DNA from: Bog-756 sp963699085
GTDB taxonomy: Bacteria; Actinomycetota; Acidimicrobiia; Acidimicrobiales; RAAP-2
Assembly: GCA_963699085.1 (NCBI GenBank)
Contig: CAVOTH010000004.1
Location: 186,001 to 250,000, forward strand
Direction of reading: 5' to 3'
DNA: 64,000 bases
Below the pieces are notes generated by a model that saw only the letters and a list, made by a program, of their open reading frames with translations, ran no database searches and had not been told where the DNA came from. Position 1 is the stretch's first letter, and every line of letters begins with the position of its first letter. Both the position numbers and the translations under genes were made by a program. Shown here one piece after another: positions 1 to 9,089 of the stretch.

Positions 1-1163
1 ACCCCTACAGCGTGGAGATCGACGCCGATCCCTACCCGGTCTATCGCCGGATGCGCGATGAGGCACCGCTCTATTACAACGAGCCCCACGACTTCTATGC
101 GCTGACCCGCTTCGCCGACGTCGAGCAGTGCCTGCTCGACGCCAAGACGTTCATTTCGGGCCGCGGCGGCATCATCGAGCTGATCAGGGCCAACATCGAG
201 ATGCCGTCAGGCGTGCTCATCTTCGAGGACCCGCCGGTGCACACGATGCACCGCAGGCTGCTCTCCCGGGTGTTCTCACCGCGGCGGGTCGCCGAGCTCG
301 AGCCGAAGATCCGCGACTTCTGCATCCGCTGCCTCGAACCTCTGGTAGGGGCGGGTGGGTTCGACTTCATCGCCGACCTGGGGGCCCAGATGCCCATGCG
401 GGTCATCGGGATGCTGCTCGGTATCCCCGAACACGACCAGGAGGCCGTCCGCGACCGGACCGACGCCAACCTGCGGACCGAGGCCGGGCAGCCGATGGAG
501 GTGACCGAGGACTTCGCCGACGGTGGGCATTTCGCCGAGTACATCGACTGGCGGGCCGAGCACCCATCCGACGACATCATGACCGAGCTCCTCCAGGCGG
601 AGTTCGAGGACGAGACGGGAACGGTCCGGCGGCTCACCCGGGACGAACTGACCACATATCTGGCGGTGGTGGCCGGTGCCGGCAACGAGACCACCACCCG
701 GCTGATCGGCTGGACCGGCAAGGTGCTCGGTGACCATCCCGACCAACGCCGGGAGCTGGTCGAGGACCGCTCGCTGATCCCCGGGGCCATCGAGGAGCTC
801 CTGCGCTTCGAAACACCGGCCCCCCACATGGCCAGGGTCACCTCCCGTGAGGTCGAGCTTCACGGGCAGGTCGTGCCCGAAGGGAGCATCGTCCAGATGA
901 TCCCGGCCGCTGCCAATCACGACGAACGACGGTTCCCCGATGGGGACAGTTTCGACATCCACCGCAAGGACGGGCCGCCCCTGACCTTCGGGTTCGGCAT
1001 CCATCTCTGCCTGGGATCGGCGCTGGCCCGCCTCGAGGGACGGGTGGCCCTCGACGAGGTCCTGAAGCGGTTCCCCACCTGGGACGTGGAGACCGACAAG
1101 GCCCACCTGGCCCCGACGTCGACCGTCCGCGGGTGGGAGAGCCTCCCGGTCACCACACCGTGA
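1..1163 (+). CDS. Cytochrome P450, 5' truncated by the window edge
   Basis: Soluble bacterial cytochrome P450 that would hydroxylate a substrate with electrons from a ferredoxin. The oxygen-binding I-helix reads AGAGNETTTR, the K-helix ExxR is ELLR in EELLRFETP, and the heme-cysteine loop is FGFGIHLCLG, followed by ALARLEGRVALDE. A GTG at 12 could start translation, but the frame is open to the edge and reads PYSVEIDADPYP, matching residues after YYDPYDF in the complete P450 at 13037-14236, so about 10-15 N-terminal residues lie outside. The two P450s are clear paralogues, sharing ADLGAQMPMRVIGMLLGIP and the C-terminal GWE-LPV ending. The substrate is not deducible from sequence; the neighbours suggest a steroid- or terpenoid-like compound. 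The TetR gene overlaps its stop. Confidence 0.93.
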   Translation, partial: PYSVEIDADPYPVYRRMRDEAPLYYNEPHDFYALTRFADVEQCLLDAKTFISGRGGIIELIRANIEMPSGVLIFEDPPVHTMHRRLLSRVFSPRRVAELEPKIRDFCIRCLEPLVGAGGFDFIADLGAQMPMRVIGMLLGIPEHDQEAVRDRTDANLRTEAGQPMEVTEDFADGGHFAEYIDWRAEHPSDDIMTELLQAEFEDETGTVRRLTRDELTTYLAVVAGAGNETTTRLIGWTGKVLGDHPDQRRELVEDRSLIPGAIEELLRFETPAPHMARVTSREVELHGQVVPEGSIVQMIPAAANHDERRFPDGDSFDIHRKDGPPLTFGFGIHLCLGSALARLEGRVALDEVLKRFPTWDVETDKAHLAPTSTVRGWESLPVTTP

Positions 1164-1834
1164 ACGGGAGGGTCCGGGATGCCGTGCAACCGGTGGCGCG
1201 GGCGGTGACCACGCTTTCTGAGCCCGAGCCGACAGCGGCGGCCCGATCGAGCCGTCCCTACGACACATCGCTGCGACGCGAGCAGGCCGCAGCCACCCGG
1301 GAGCGCATCGTCACCGCCGGTTCCGAGCTCCTCCATGCCGGATCAGTCCGCGACTGGAAGCGATTGACGGTGCGGGCAGTGGCCCTCCGCGCCGGAGTCA
1401 GCGAGCGGACGGTCTACCGCCATTTCGGGAACGAGCGGGGCCTGACCGATGCCGTCATGCACCGGTTGGAGATGGACGCCGGCATCGATCTGGAAGGGAT
1501 GGGGCTGGACGACATCGCCACCGTGGCCACCCGGATCCTGGACCACGTGGCGTCCTACCCGATGGAGCCGAGGCCCTCCCTGGACGCCACCCTGGTCGAT
1601 GCCAACCGGCGCCAGAAGGATGCCCTCCTCGACGCCGTATCGGCCGCCGCGGACTCGTGGCCCGAGGACCGGCGGGTCCTGTCCGCGGCGCTGTTCGATG
1701 TGCTGTGGAGCGTCGAGGCCTTCGAGCGTCTCGTCGGTGACTGGCGGATCGATCCCGGTGATGCGATCCGCGGGCTGTCCTGGGTGATCGGGCTCCTCGA
1801 CCAAGCGGTGCGCAATGGTGAGGAGCCCGGGTAG
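1160..1834 (+). CDS. TetR/AcrR family transcriptional regulator
   Basis: DNA-binding repressor-type protein. The helix-turn-helix reads LTVRAVALRAGVSERTVYRH, followed by FGNERGLTDAV, which is typical of TetR N-terminal domains. The remaining ~130 residues form the variable ligand domain. I chose the GTG at 1160 because it overlaps the TGA of the P450 (GTGA), implying co-translation; an upstream GTG at 1133 and internal starts are possible, as the HTH begins unusually far in (about 50 residues from 1160). It probably controls the P450 or the convergent leftward operon, but no clear operator was found because the P450 promoter is outside the window. Confidence 0.85.
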   Translation: MNGRVRDAVQPVARAVTTLSEPEPTAAARSSRPYDTSLRREQAAATRERIVTAGSELLHAGSVRDWKRLTVRAVALRAGVSERTVYRHFGNERGLTDAVMHRLEMDAGIDLEGMGLDDIATVATRILDHVASYPMEPRPSLDATLVDANRRQKDALLDAVSAAADSWPEDRRVLSAALFDVLWSVEAFERLVGDWRIDPGDAIRGLSWVIGLLDQAVRNGEEPG

Positions 1835-1872
1835 CCCACCCGCCGGGAGGGATGAGGTCAGGGTCGCCGACT

Positions 1873-2784
1873 TCAGTGCAGGGCGCCGTCCAGGGCAGCC
1901 ACCTGGGAGGCCCGGAACTGCCGGACGACCGTCGCTTTGGCCACCAGGTCGAACCCGTGGAATGCCACCGGGCACCTCGACGACAGCGCACTCGACGCCG
2001 GCGGCCATCGAGCCGCTCGGCGTAGTCCAGGTCCTCGTCGTGGAAGAGGTCGAGTGTCCCCACCCCGACCCACGCCGGGGGGAGCCCGGACAAGTCGTCG
2101 CACCGGGCAGGTGCTGCCAGGCCGGTGATCCCGGGCGAGCCCGGTGCCAGGCCGGTGTAGGACTGCCAGCCGAAGCGGTTGGACTTGTTGTTCCACAGTC
2201 GGAAGTGGCGTTCGTCGATCCCGGTGCGGCAGCCGGTGCGGTCGTCGAGCATCGGGTAGGTGAGGAGCTGAAAAGCGAGCTGCACCTGGCCACGATCCTC
2301 TGGCCAGGATGGCCAGCGCCGCCGCCAGCCCGCCGCCCGCACTGGCCCCGCCCACCGCCAGGCGTGTGGCGTCGACGTAGGGCCGATCGGCCAACCAGGC
2401 CAGGGCGTCGTGGCAGTCGTCGAGCGGGACCGGGAACCGGGCCTCCGGCGCCAACCGGTAGTCGACCGAGGCCACCACGATCCCGAGCTCGTCGGCGAAG
2501 TGGCGACAGAGGGCGTCGTCTTGGGCCGCCGAGCCGATGACGTAGCCTCCGCCGTGGATCCACAGCATGGCGGGCTGGTGTCGGAGGAACCCGCAGGCCG
2601 GTGCACCCGCACCGTGATCGGGCCCACTGCCTCCACCGTCACCTGCTTGGCGGGGACCAGCGAGGTCAAGCCGGTCAGCAGCCGGACGGGCCCGATCGTC
2701 CACGGCCCGATGGGAGCGCGCGGCAGCCAGCGGGCCGTGCTGCGTAGCTCGGGATGGAACGGCTCGGGGGCGCCGGCGGAAACC
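1873..2784 (-). pseudogene. Alpha/beta hydrolase (HSL/GDXG esterase family), multiply frameshifted
   Basis: A carboxylesterase/lipase of the hormone-sensitive-lipase type can be reassembled from three reading frames. The pieces in order are an N-terminal ELRSTARWLPRAPIGPWTIG, the oxyanion motif HGGGYVIGSA, the nucleophile elbow GGASAGGGLA, the Asp region GTLDLFHDED, and the catalytic His in FHGFDLVAKA. Frame changes fall near 2605, 2290, 2020 and 1965, so no single frame encodes the enzyme. The start is uncertain because the coding signal begins right at the SDR stop (2786) without a clear start codon. It is the last gene of the leftward operon. The family hydrolyses short acyl or aryl esters. 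The damage may be sequencing error, since all catalytic motifs remain; real decay cannot be excluded. Confidence 0.75.
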
Positions 2785-2785
2785 G

Positions 2786-3616
2786 TCAGGAGAGGCGGCC
2801 CAACAGAAAGTTGGCGATGTCGGTGGCGGGGGGGAATACCTCGGTCACACCGGCGGCGAAGTAGCCGGAGTCGGTGACCATGGTGATCCCGTTGATGGCC
2901 GAAGCCGCCGCGCTGCACAGGAATACGAGCGGGTACGCCTGCTCCAGCGGGGTCGCGGTCTCGACGTCGACCTCGCTGCGGTAGTCGGCCCCGAAGGCCA
3001 GCCACATCTCCTTGTTGGCCTGAGCCAGCGGGGTGTCGGTGGGGCCGGGGCAGATGGCATTGATGCGGACGCCCCGTTTCAACATGGGCATTGCCTGCAT
3101 GGCGACGTAGGCGCAGATGGCCTGCTTGGACGACATGTAGTCGGCGCCACCGTTGGCGGCGTTCCAGGCCACCGCGCTGTCGAAGTCGGGGGTCGCCAGG
3201 TACTCCTTGAGGCGGGGGAGGTTGGACTCCCAGCCCAGCCCGGCGGCCGACGAGATGAAGCCGATGGCCGAACCGCGGGGGAGGAGGTCCTTGGCCAGGA
3301 GCCGGTCGATGAGATGGCGGTGCCCGATGAAGTTGATCTTTTCGATGCCGGGGGTGCCGTCAGCTACGCCCGCGCATGACAGCAACGCGTGCACCGGGCC
3401 GTCGAGCTGGTCCACGGCGGCGTCGATGGAGTCCTTTTCGGCCAGGTTCACCTGTATGGCCGTGGCCCCTTTCAACGTGACGTCGGCGAAGTCCATCACC
3501 ACCACGTCCGCCCCGGCGGACTGCAGCAGCTCGGCGGAAGCGGCACCCATGCCGGTGGCTCCTCCAACCACCAGCGCCCTCTTGCCGTCGAATCGGAATG
3601 CATCAAACGTGCTCAT
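2786..3616 (-). CDS. Short-chain dehydrogenase/reductase, 3-alpha-hydroxysteroid dehydrogenase/carbonyl reductase-like
   Basis: NAD(P)-dependent classical SDR of 276 residues. The cofactor motif GGATGMG lies near residues 18-24, the NNAG equivalent is SCAG, the catalytic Ser is in ISSAAG, and the YxxxK motif is YMSSK near residue 160. The insertion with GGADYMSSK and the layout resemble bacterial 3-alpha-HSD/carbonyl reductases, which oxidise the 3-hydroxyl of sterols; this substrate is an inference. ATG start preceded by GAGAGG. It lies 40 nt downstream of the CaiB gene in the same leftward operon, consistent with a hydroxyacyl or hydroxysteroid oxidation step. Confidence 0.88.
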   Translation of the reverse strand: MSTFDAFRFDGKRALVVGGATGMGAASAELLQSAGADVVVMDFADVTLKGATAIQVNLAEKDSIDAAVDQLDGPVHALLSCAGVADGTPGIEKINFIGHRHLIDRLLAKDLLPRGSAIGFISSAAGLGWESNLPRLKEYLATPDFDSAVAWNAANGGADYMSSKQAICAYVAMQAMPMLKRGVRINAICPGPTDTPLAQANKEMWLAFGADYRSEVDVETATPLEQAYPLVFLCSAAASAINGITMVTDSGYFAAGVTEVFPPATDIANFLLGRLS

Positions 3617-3656
3617 GTCAATGTCCTCTCGGAAGTCGGATTGGTGGGTGGTCGGG

Positions 3657-4874
3657 TCAGGCGACGACGCCGCGGACCTTCAGGTCGACGATGGCGTCCC
3701 AGTCATAGCCGAGCTCCTCGAGGATGGCGTCGCCGTGCTCGTTGAGGGTCGGGGCCCGACCGGCAGGGGAGGGCTGGCCGTCGAACTGCACCGGGGCCGC
3801 CGCCAGCTGGAACGGGGCACCCGATGCGGTCACGCAGTCCTGCACATAGCCGTTGGCCACCGCCTGGGGGTCCACCGCCGCCTCGAGCGTGTTCTGCTGG
3901 ACGGCCCACTGCCCCGAAAAATCAGCCAGGCGCTCGCGCCATTCGGCCAGGGTGGCTCCTGCGAATATCTTCTCCAGTTCGGCCCCGGCCTCGCGGTTGT
4001 TGGCCATCAAGGACGCGTGGTCGGTGAACCGGGGATCTGTGGCCAGGTCGGGTCGACCGACCGACTCGCACAGGAGCGGCCAGTACTTGGCACCCTGGAG
4101 GCAGGTGAACCACAGCGTGCGGCCGTCGGCCGTCTGATAGGTCCGTGACAGCGGGTTCGATCCCATGGCGTCCGCCGGTGGTGGTGCCCAGGGACGGTCC
4201 AGGACGAGCGAGAGGGCCAGGGCCTGGCCCATCGCCCACATCCCGACGCCGAGCAGCGAGACGTCCACGGTGGTCGCCTCACCGGTCCGCTCCCGGTGGA
4301 AGAGTGCGCCCATGATCCCGCCGGCGATGGTCATGGCCCCGATCGAGTCACCGAATCCGGGGGCCGGGGGCGGAGGGACGAGGTCGTACTCGGGCCGTTG
4401 GGCGCCGGCGGCCACGCCGGACCGGGCCCAGAAGGCCAGCGAGTCGTACGAGCCCTTGTCGGCGTCGGGCCCCCGCTCGCCCTGGCCGGTGCCGCGGACG
4501 TAGATGATGGCCGGATTGTGGGCCCGGACCTCGTCGATGTCGATGTGCAGCTTGGCGCGAACGCCCGGGAGCTTGTTGGTCAGGAATATGTCGGAGGTGG
4601 CGATGAGCTTGTGGAGGATGTCCAGTCCGTCATCACTGGTCAGGTCCAGGGCGAGGCTCTTCTTGCCCCGGTTGGAGTGCTCGAGGAGGACGTGGACGTC
4701 GTTGGGCACGACGTTGAGTCCGGTCGAGGCCAGGCCCCGCATGGCGTCACCCCGCTCGACGTGCTCGATCTTGATGACCTCGGCGCCCCAGTCCGACAGG
4801 AGGGCGGAGGCCGCCGGAACGAAGGTGTGTTCGGCCACCTCGAGGACCCGTACTCCTTCCATGACCTGGCTCAT
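3657..4874 (-). CDS. CaiB/BaiF family (class III) CoA transferase
   Basis: Cytosolic enzyme expected to move CoA between a carboxylic acid and an acyl-CoA. The N-terminal signature reads VRVLEVAEHTFVPAASALLS then DWGAEVIKIE, with NRGKKSLALDL and, near residue 142, GSYDSLAFWARSG carrying the Asp that forms the acyl-aspartyl intermediate in this family. At 405 residues it is full length. Its ATG overlaps the stop of the small repeat ORF upstream (ATGA), with AGGGA about 9 nt before. It sits between the paired ACADs and an SDR, so it probably activates or recycles a CoA ester within the same pathway. A second CaiB protein (17339-18535) shares the YDxxAFWARSG signature. Confidence 0.92.
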   Translation of the reverse strand: MSQVMEGVRVLEVAEHTFVPAASALLSDWGAEVIKIEHVERGDAMRGLASTGLNVVPNDVHVLLEHSNRGKKSLALDLTSDDGLDILHKLIATSDIFLTNKLPGVRAKLHIDIDEVRAHNPAIIYVRGTGQGERGPDADKGSYDSLAFWARSGVAAGAQRPEYDLVPPPPAPGFGDSIGAMTIAGGIMGALFHRERTGEATTVDVSLLGVGMWAMGQALALSLVLDRPWAPPPADAMGSNPLSRTYQTADGRTLWFTCLQGAKYWPLLCESVGRPDLATDPRFTDHASLMANNREAGAELEKIFAGATLAEWRERLADFSGQWAVQQNTLEAAVDPQAVANGYVQDCVTASGAPFQLAAAPVQFDGQPSPAGRAPTLNEHGDAILEELGYDWDAIVDLKVRGVVA

Positions 4875-5098
4875 CGGTGCATCCCTGTCCCTTCGGTGCG
4901 TCCCGGGCGGCGAGATGCCCCCAGGGAGTCGGTGGTGTCATCGGGTACGCGACGGATGGTAGTCCCGTCCCCTGAGTTGGCGACCGGTCGGTCTAGTCCA
5001 CTGGCGACCGGCCGGCCTATTCCAGTGGCGACCGGTCGGCCTATTCCGCTGGCGACCGATCGGCCTATTCCACTGGCGACCGATCGGTCGACGGACAT
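4871..5098 (-). CDS. Possible small octapeptide-repeat protein (75 aa), unrecognised
   Basis: Open frame between the ACAD and CaiB genes. Its ATG overlaps the upstream ACAD stop as TGATG and its TGA overlaps the CaiB start as ATGA, the arrangement of translationally coupled operon genes. The N-terminal half is five copies of an 8-residue unit like GRPVASGI, encoded by the 24-bp tandem repeat at 4978-5097. The C-terminal half is Arg/Asp/Thr-rich. I know no family that matches. Against a real gene: the ribosome binding site is weak, open frames are common in GC-rich DNA, and the repeats contain palindromes that could instead be operator sites. Confidence 0.4.
   Translation of the reverse strand: MSVDRSVASGIGRSVASGIGRPVATGIGRPVASGLDRPVANSGDGTTIRRVPDDTTDSLGASRRPGRTEGTGMHR
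4978..5097. repeat. Five tandem copies of a 24-bp unit
   Basis: Units start at 4978, 5002, 5026, 5050 and 5074, with consensus TGGCGACCGGTCGG followed by CCTATTCCAC. The first and last are the most divergent. Each unit carries an ACCGGTCGG or ACCGATCGGT core that is partly palindromic. Because 24 is a multiple of three, the array keeps the small ORF open. It may be coding repeats, a set of TetR-type operator half-sites, or both. Confidence 0.9.
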
Positions 5099-6396
5099 CA
5101 CGACTGGCCGCCGCGAGGGACGTCCCGGAACGGGACATCCCGGTCGAGCGTGCGCTCCCGGGGCATACCGAGGACGCGCTCACTGACCACGTTGCGGGCC
5201 ATCTCGATCGTCCCTCCCCCGATGGTGGAGACCTGACGCATCAGGAAGTCGGACCCGCAGTCGGAGATGGCGCCGTCGTCATCCGTCCATGCCCCGCCGT
5301 CGGCGCCGGCGATCTCGAAGGCGATGGTATTGGTGCGGGTCGCCACCACTCCCGAGAAGAGCCGCCCGATGGCGGCCGACTGGTCGGACATGACACCCGA
5401 GCGCATCCCGTCGGTGAGCCGTTGCTGGAGCGCTTCGGTCGTGCGATGGAGCATCCGGGCCTCACCCACCAGGTCGCGGACCCACGGGTCGCCGAGCCGG
5501 CCGCTCTGGCGGGCGACGCGGAGCACCGACGCGGCGCCGATGCCGGCGTGGGCGTCACCGGCCGGCATGGTGACGAAGGGGGAGTTGTGGAGCATCCGCT
5601 CATGGAACATCCAGCGGATGCCGACGGTCCAACCGTCGTCCACCTCGCCGATCCGATCGGTGTCGGGCACGATGACATCGGTCATGAACTCCTGGCAGAA
5701 CTCCTTCGTCCCGTTCAGCATCTCGATCCGGTGGACGTCGACGCCCGGCTGGCGGATCGGGAGCATGAACACCGAGAGCCCGCGGTGCTTCGGAACGTCC
5801 CAGTTGGTCCGGGCCAGGCAGAGACCCCAGTCGGACCACCAGGCCCCGGTCGTCCAAACCTTCGATCCGTTCAGCACCCACTCTTCGCCGTCCTGTACCG
5901 CAGATGTCTGGGCCCCGGCGACGTCCGATCCACCGCTGGGCTCCGACAGGAACTGCATCCACAGCTCGTCACCCCTCAAGATGGCGGGCAGGTGCGACAG
6001 CTTCTGCTCCTCGGTCCCGAAGTCGAGGATCACCGCTGCGCACGGCGAGATGGTCGGCGCCTGGAGACGGACCGGGAATTCGTACCCGGTCAGTTCCTCG
6101 TTGAACGCCTGTTGGTGAGCTCGGCTCAGTCCCTGGCCGCCGTAGGCCTTCGGGAAGCAGATCCCGGCGAACCCGGCGTCGAACAGCTTGCGCTGGATGG
6201 CGCGCTCGTGGGCGACCTGGGCGAGCTCCTCCTCGTCGGTGCTGTTGTTGTTACGGAGGACCCCGGCCGAGGCGCCGGCCGCCGCCGTGGCCAGATTCTC
6301 CCGGATCCACGTGTGGGCCCGGGCCCGGAAGCTGGCGACGTCCTCCATGTCGTCCTCGACGACGGTGAGGTCCCGGTCGATGCCCGTGGCGCTCAT
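5098..6396 (-). CDS. Acyl-CoA dehydrogenase, alpha-type partner (FadE29-like)
   Basis: FAD-dependent enzyme for alpha,beta-desaturation of an acyl-CoA, 432 residues. Landmarks: CFPKAYGGQGLSRAHQQAF, the FAD/substrate loop MQFLSEPSGGSDVAGAQT, WVLNGSKVWTTGAWWSDWGL, and the C-terminal STIGGGTIEMARNVVSERV. The Glu of MCAD-type enzymes (EGTxxIQR) is Gly here, as in ACADs that act in unlike-subunit complexes on bulky substrates such as steroid side chains. Start at 6396: the ATG overlaps the TGA of the next ACAD (ATGA). A continuing upstream open frame is ignored. Together the two are expected to form a heteromer like Mycobacterium FadE28-FadE29; the exact substrate is unknown. Confidence 0.92.
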   Translation of the reverse strand: MSATGIDRDLTVVEDDMEDVASFRARAHTWIRENLATAAAGASAGVLRNNNSTDEEELAQVAHERAIQRKLFDAGFAGICFPKAYGGQGLSRAHQQAFNEELTGYEFPVRLQAPTISPCAAVILDFGTEEQKLSHLPAILRGDELWMQFLSEPSGGSDVAGAQTSAVQDGEEWVLNGSKVWTTGAWWSDWGLCLARTNWDVPKHRGLSVFMLPIRQPGVDVHRIEMLNGTKEFCQEFMTDVIVPDTDRIGEVDDGWTVGIRWMFHERMLHNSPFVTMPAGDAHAGIGAASVLRVARQSGRLGDPWVRDLVGEARMLHRTTEALQQRLTDGMRSGVMSDQSAAIGRLFSGVVATRTNTIAFEIAGADGGAWTDDDGAISDCGSDFLMRQVSTIGGGTIEMARNVVSERVLGMPRERTLDRDVPFRDVPRGGQS

Positions 6397-7532
6397 GCCG
6401 CGTCCGCCTCGCCTGATGCGATTCCTGCGATCCGGGCCCGATGCTGGGACGGGGTCCCGTGCAGGGTCCGGTCGAGGGTGACCCGGCGGAGATAGAAGTG
6501 GATGTCGTGCTCGAAGGTCAGCCCGATCCCACCGTGCATCTGGATGCAGTCCTGCAGGAGCTCGGTGCCGTACTGACCCAAAAAGGCCTTGGCCGCACTG
6601 GCCAGCTCGCCGGCCTCCGACGATCCGGCGCTCACGGCCTGGGCGGCCATGTCGCTGATGGCGTGCCCGGCCTCGAGCCAGGTCTTCATATCGGCGAATC
6701 GGTGCTTCAGCTCCTGATAGGAGGCCAGAGGGCGACCGAACGAGTACCGGTCGAACGCCCATTCGAGAGTCATGGCGAATGCCGTCTGCATGGCGCCGAC
6801 CGTCTCGGCGTTGGCCATCACCACCGCTTGGAGGAACTGGCGCTCGATCTGGTCGGCTGCTCCTCCGACCTCACCGAGGGCGGCGTCGGCAGGGACCCTC
6901 ACGTCCTCGAAGGTGACCTCTGAGAACCGGCGGGTCAGGTCGACGGTATGCATGGGCCACACCGAGAGCCCCTCGGCGTCGGTCGGGACGAGGACCTGGG
7001 TCCACCCCGAGCCCGTGCGGCCGGCCACGAGGAGGTGGCTCGCCCGCCCTGCGGACTCGACCGGTCGCTTGGTGCCCCTCAGAACGAGCTCGGAACCGTC
7101 GACCCGGACCTCGAGGGCGAGATCGTCGAGTCCCTCGTGGGGCCGGGGCTCCAGGTGACCCCACGATGCGATCGAGGTCCCGTCAAGCAGGCCGGCCAGA
7201 AGGGCACCGTGGCGGTCGGCCCCCAGGTCGCTGAGGGCACCGGCCACGATATTGGTGGGAACCAGCGGGCCCGGGGCCGCGTGGCGGCCGAACTCGTCGG
7301 CCAGGAGGGCGAGGTCGCCGAGTCCGTCCCCGCTGATCGATCCTCCACCGTGCTCCTCGGTGACGAGCAACGACGTCCACCCGAGCTCGGCCCCTTGTCG
7401 CCAGTAGCGGCCGTCATAGCCGTCAGGCTCGTCGCGTAGCCGTCGGATCTCCAATGGTGTGGCGCGTTCGGTCAGGAACTTCGCCGTGTTATCGCGGAAG
7501 AACTCCTGGTCCGAAGTCAGGCTCAGCTGCAC
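6393..7532 (-). CDS. Acyl-CoA dehydrogenase, beta-type partner (FadE28-like)
   Basis: Second member of an overlapping ACAD pair, 379 residues. It has the N-terminal LTSDQEFFRDNTAKFLTERA, the middle domain around WTQVLVPTDAEGLSV, and the C-terminal helices FDRYSFGRPLASYQELKHRF and QMHGGIGLTFEHDIHFYLRR. It lacks the (E/G)GTxxIQR motif found in catalytic-type partners. In known heterotetrameric ACADs each subunit contributes different parts of the FAD and acyl-CoA sites. GTG start, 63 nt after the ALDH stop, same leftward operon. Confidence 0.9.
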   Translation of the reverse strand: MQLSLTSDQEFFRDNTAKFLTERATPLEIRRLRDEPDGYDGRYWRQGAELGWTSLLVTEEHGGGSISGDGLGDLALLADEFGRHAAPGPLVPTNIVAGALSDLGADRHGALLAGLLDGTSIASWGHLEPRPHEGLDDLALEVRVDGSELVLRGTKRPVESAGRASHLLVAGRTGSGWTQVLVPTDAEGLSVWPMHTVDLTRRFSEVTFEDVRVPADAALGEVGGAADQIERQFLQAVVMANAETVGAMQTAFAMTLEWAFDRYSFGRPLASYQELKHRFADMKTWLEAGHAISDMAAQAVSAGSSEAGELASAAKAFLGQYGTELLQDCIQMHGGIGLTFEHDIHFYLRRVTLDRTLHGTPSQHRARIAGIASGEADAA

Positions 7533-7595
7533 GGACGGTTCCGATCCGGGACGCGCTCCGACCTGGGCCGACGGCGGGTCGACATCGTCGAACGA

Positions 7596-9089
7596 TCAGG
7601 CACTCGGCCACGCCAACGACTTGATCTCCAGGTACTGGTCGAATCCGGCGGTGCCGTTCTGCCGCCCGATACCGCTGTCCTTGAAGCCGCCGAAGGGCAC
7701 GTCGGCTCCGTACCAGATGCCGCCGTTGACGCCCATGGTGCCGGCGCGCACCCGGCGGGCCACGGCCATGGCCCGGTCGAACGAGGCGGACACGACACCC
7801 CCGCTCAGCCCGTATCGGCTGTCGTTGGCCAGCCGGACCGCATCGTCGTCGTCCTCGAAGGGGATGACCACCAGGACAGGACCGAAGATCTCCTCCTGGG
7901 CGATGGCCATGGAATTGTCGACGTCGGTGAACATGGTCGGTTCGACGTAGTAGCCCTTTGGGTACTCCGTGGGTCGCTTGCCGCCCACGGCCAGCGTCGC
8001 ACCCTCTTCGACCCCCTTGTCGATGTAGCCCATGACACGGTTGCGCTGCTTGGCACTGATGAGCGGACCCATGATCACATCCTCGCGCTGGGGATCGCCC
8101 CACGGTGCCATTCCGAAGTAGCTCTTCAGCAGCTCGACCCCCTCGTCGTAGCGCGACCGGGGTAGGAGCATCCGGGTGGGGATGGCACAGCCCTGGCCGG
8201 CGTGTGAGCACACGGCGAGTCCCATCAGCAGCGCCGAGGCGAAGTCGGCGTCGTCGAGGACGATGGTGGCCGACTTGCCGCCCAGTTCGAGGAAGAGGCG
8301 CTTCATGGTGGCGGCTCCCTTCTCCATGATCCGCTTGCCCACCGAGGTGGAACCGGTGAAGGAGATGAGGTCGACCTCGGGCGAGACGGTCAGCTCCTCG
8401 CCGACCAGGTGGTCCGAGGAGGTCACGACGTTGAGGACGCCGGCGGGGATGTCGGTTTGTTCGGCGGCCAGCCGGCCGATCAGGGTGGCGTTCCACGGTG
8501 TGTCCGGGGCCGGCTTGAGGACCACGGTGTTGCCGGTGGCCAGCGCCTGGCCCAGCTTGGCCAGGATCACCTCGAAGGGGAAGTTCCATGGGGTGATGGC
8601 CCCGACCACTCCGACGGGCTCCTTCACGATGAGCCGGGTGTTGGTGCCCCCGCGGAAGTCGGTGGCGTCAGGGAGCTGCTGCTCCCACTCGAACTCGTCG
8701 ATGAGCCGCATCGGGTAGCGGAGGGAGTCGGTCAGCGGCGCTTCGAGCTGGGGTCCGGCGGTGAGCATCCGAGGGCATCCGACCTCGGCGATGAGCTGCT
8801 CCCGCAGCTGCTCCTTGTCGGCCTCGAGTGCCTCTTGGAGCTGGCCCAGGCAGTGCTTGCGGAACTCGCGGTTGGTCGACCAGTCGGTGTCGTCGAAGGC
8901 CCGACGGGCGGCAGATATGGCCCGGCGCATGTCCTCGGAGGAACCGTCGGCGACCTGACCGATCACCTCCTCGGTGGCCGGGTTGACGTTGTCGAAGGTC
9001 TTGCCGGTGGACGACTCGACGAGCTTGCCGTCGATGAGCATGTTCGATTCCGGATCGATGGTCACTCTGTCGCTCAAGCTGTCGCTCAT
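7596..9089 (-). CDS. NAD(P)-dependent aldehyde dehydrogenase
   Basis: Class I-like ALDH of 497 residues that oxidises an aldehyde to the acid. The Rossmann-region motif is ITPWNFPFEVILAK, the general base is in LELGGKSATIV (Glu near 266), and the catalytic Cys near 300 is in SHAGQGCAIPTRML. It ends with PFGGFKDSGIGRQNGTAGF. ATG at 9089 with GGGGGAG upstream. It is the first gene of the leftward operon and reads away from the SDR-thiolase pair, from which it is separated by a 224-bp divergent promoter region. It probably converts a side-chain aldehyde, perhaps made by a P450, to the acid that is then CoA-activated. Confidence 0.93.
   Translation of the reverse strand: MSDSLSDRVTIDPESNMLIDGKLVESSTGKTFDNVNPATEEVIGQVADGSSEDMRRAISAARRAFDDTDWSTNREFRKHCLGQLQEALEADKEQLREQLIAEVGCPRMLTAGPQLEAPLTDSLRYPMRLIDEFEWEQQLPDATDFRGGTNTRLIVKEPVGVVGAITPWNFPFEVILAKLGQALATGNTVVLKPAPDTPWNATLIGRLAAEQTDIPAGVLNVVTSSDHLVGEELTVSPEVDLISFTGSTSVGKRIMEKGAATMKRLFLELGGKSATIVLDDADFASALLMGLAVCSHAGQGCAIPTRMLLPRSRYDEGVELLKSYFGMAPWGDPQREDVIMGPLISAKQRNRVMGYIDKGVEEGATLAVGGKRPTEYPKGYYVEPTMFTDVDNSMAIAQEEIFGPVLVVIPFEDDDDAVRLANDSRYGLSGGVVSASFDRAMAVARRVRAGTMGVNGGIWYGADVPFGGFKDSGIGRQNGTAGFDQYLEIKSLAWPSA

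Noticed and set aside
276..1268. Long antisense frame across the left P450
   Set aside because: Typical GC-rich shadow frame: no family motifs, whereas the plus strand encodes a clear P450. The same applies to antisense frames over the P450 at 13037, the thiolase and the amidohydrolases.
4978..5097. 24-bp tandem units as a CRISPR array
   Set aside because: No unique spacers between units; repeats are directly adjacent.
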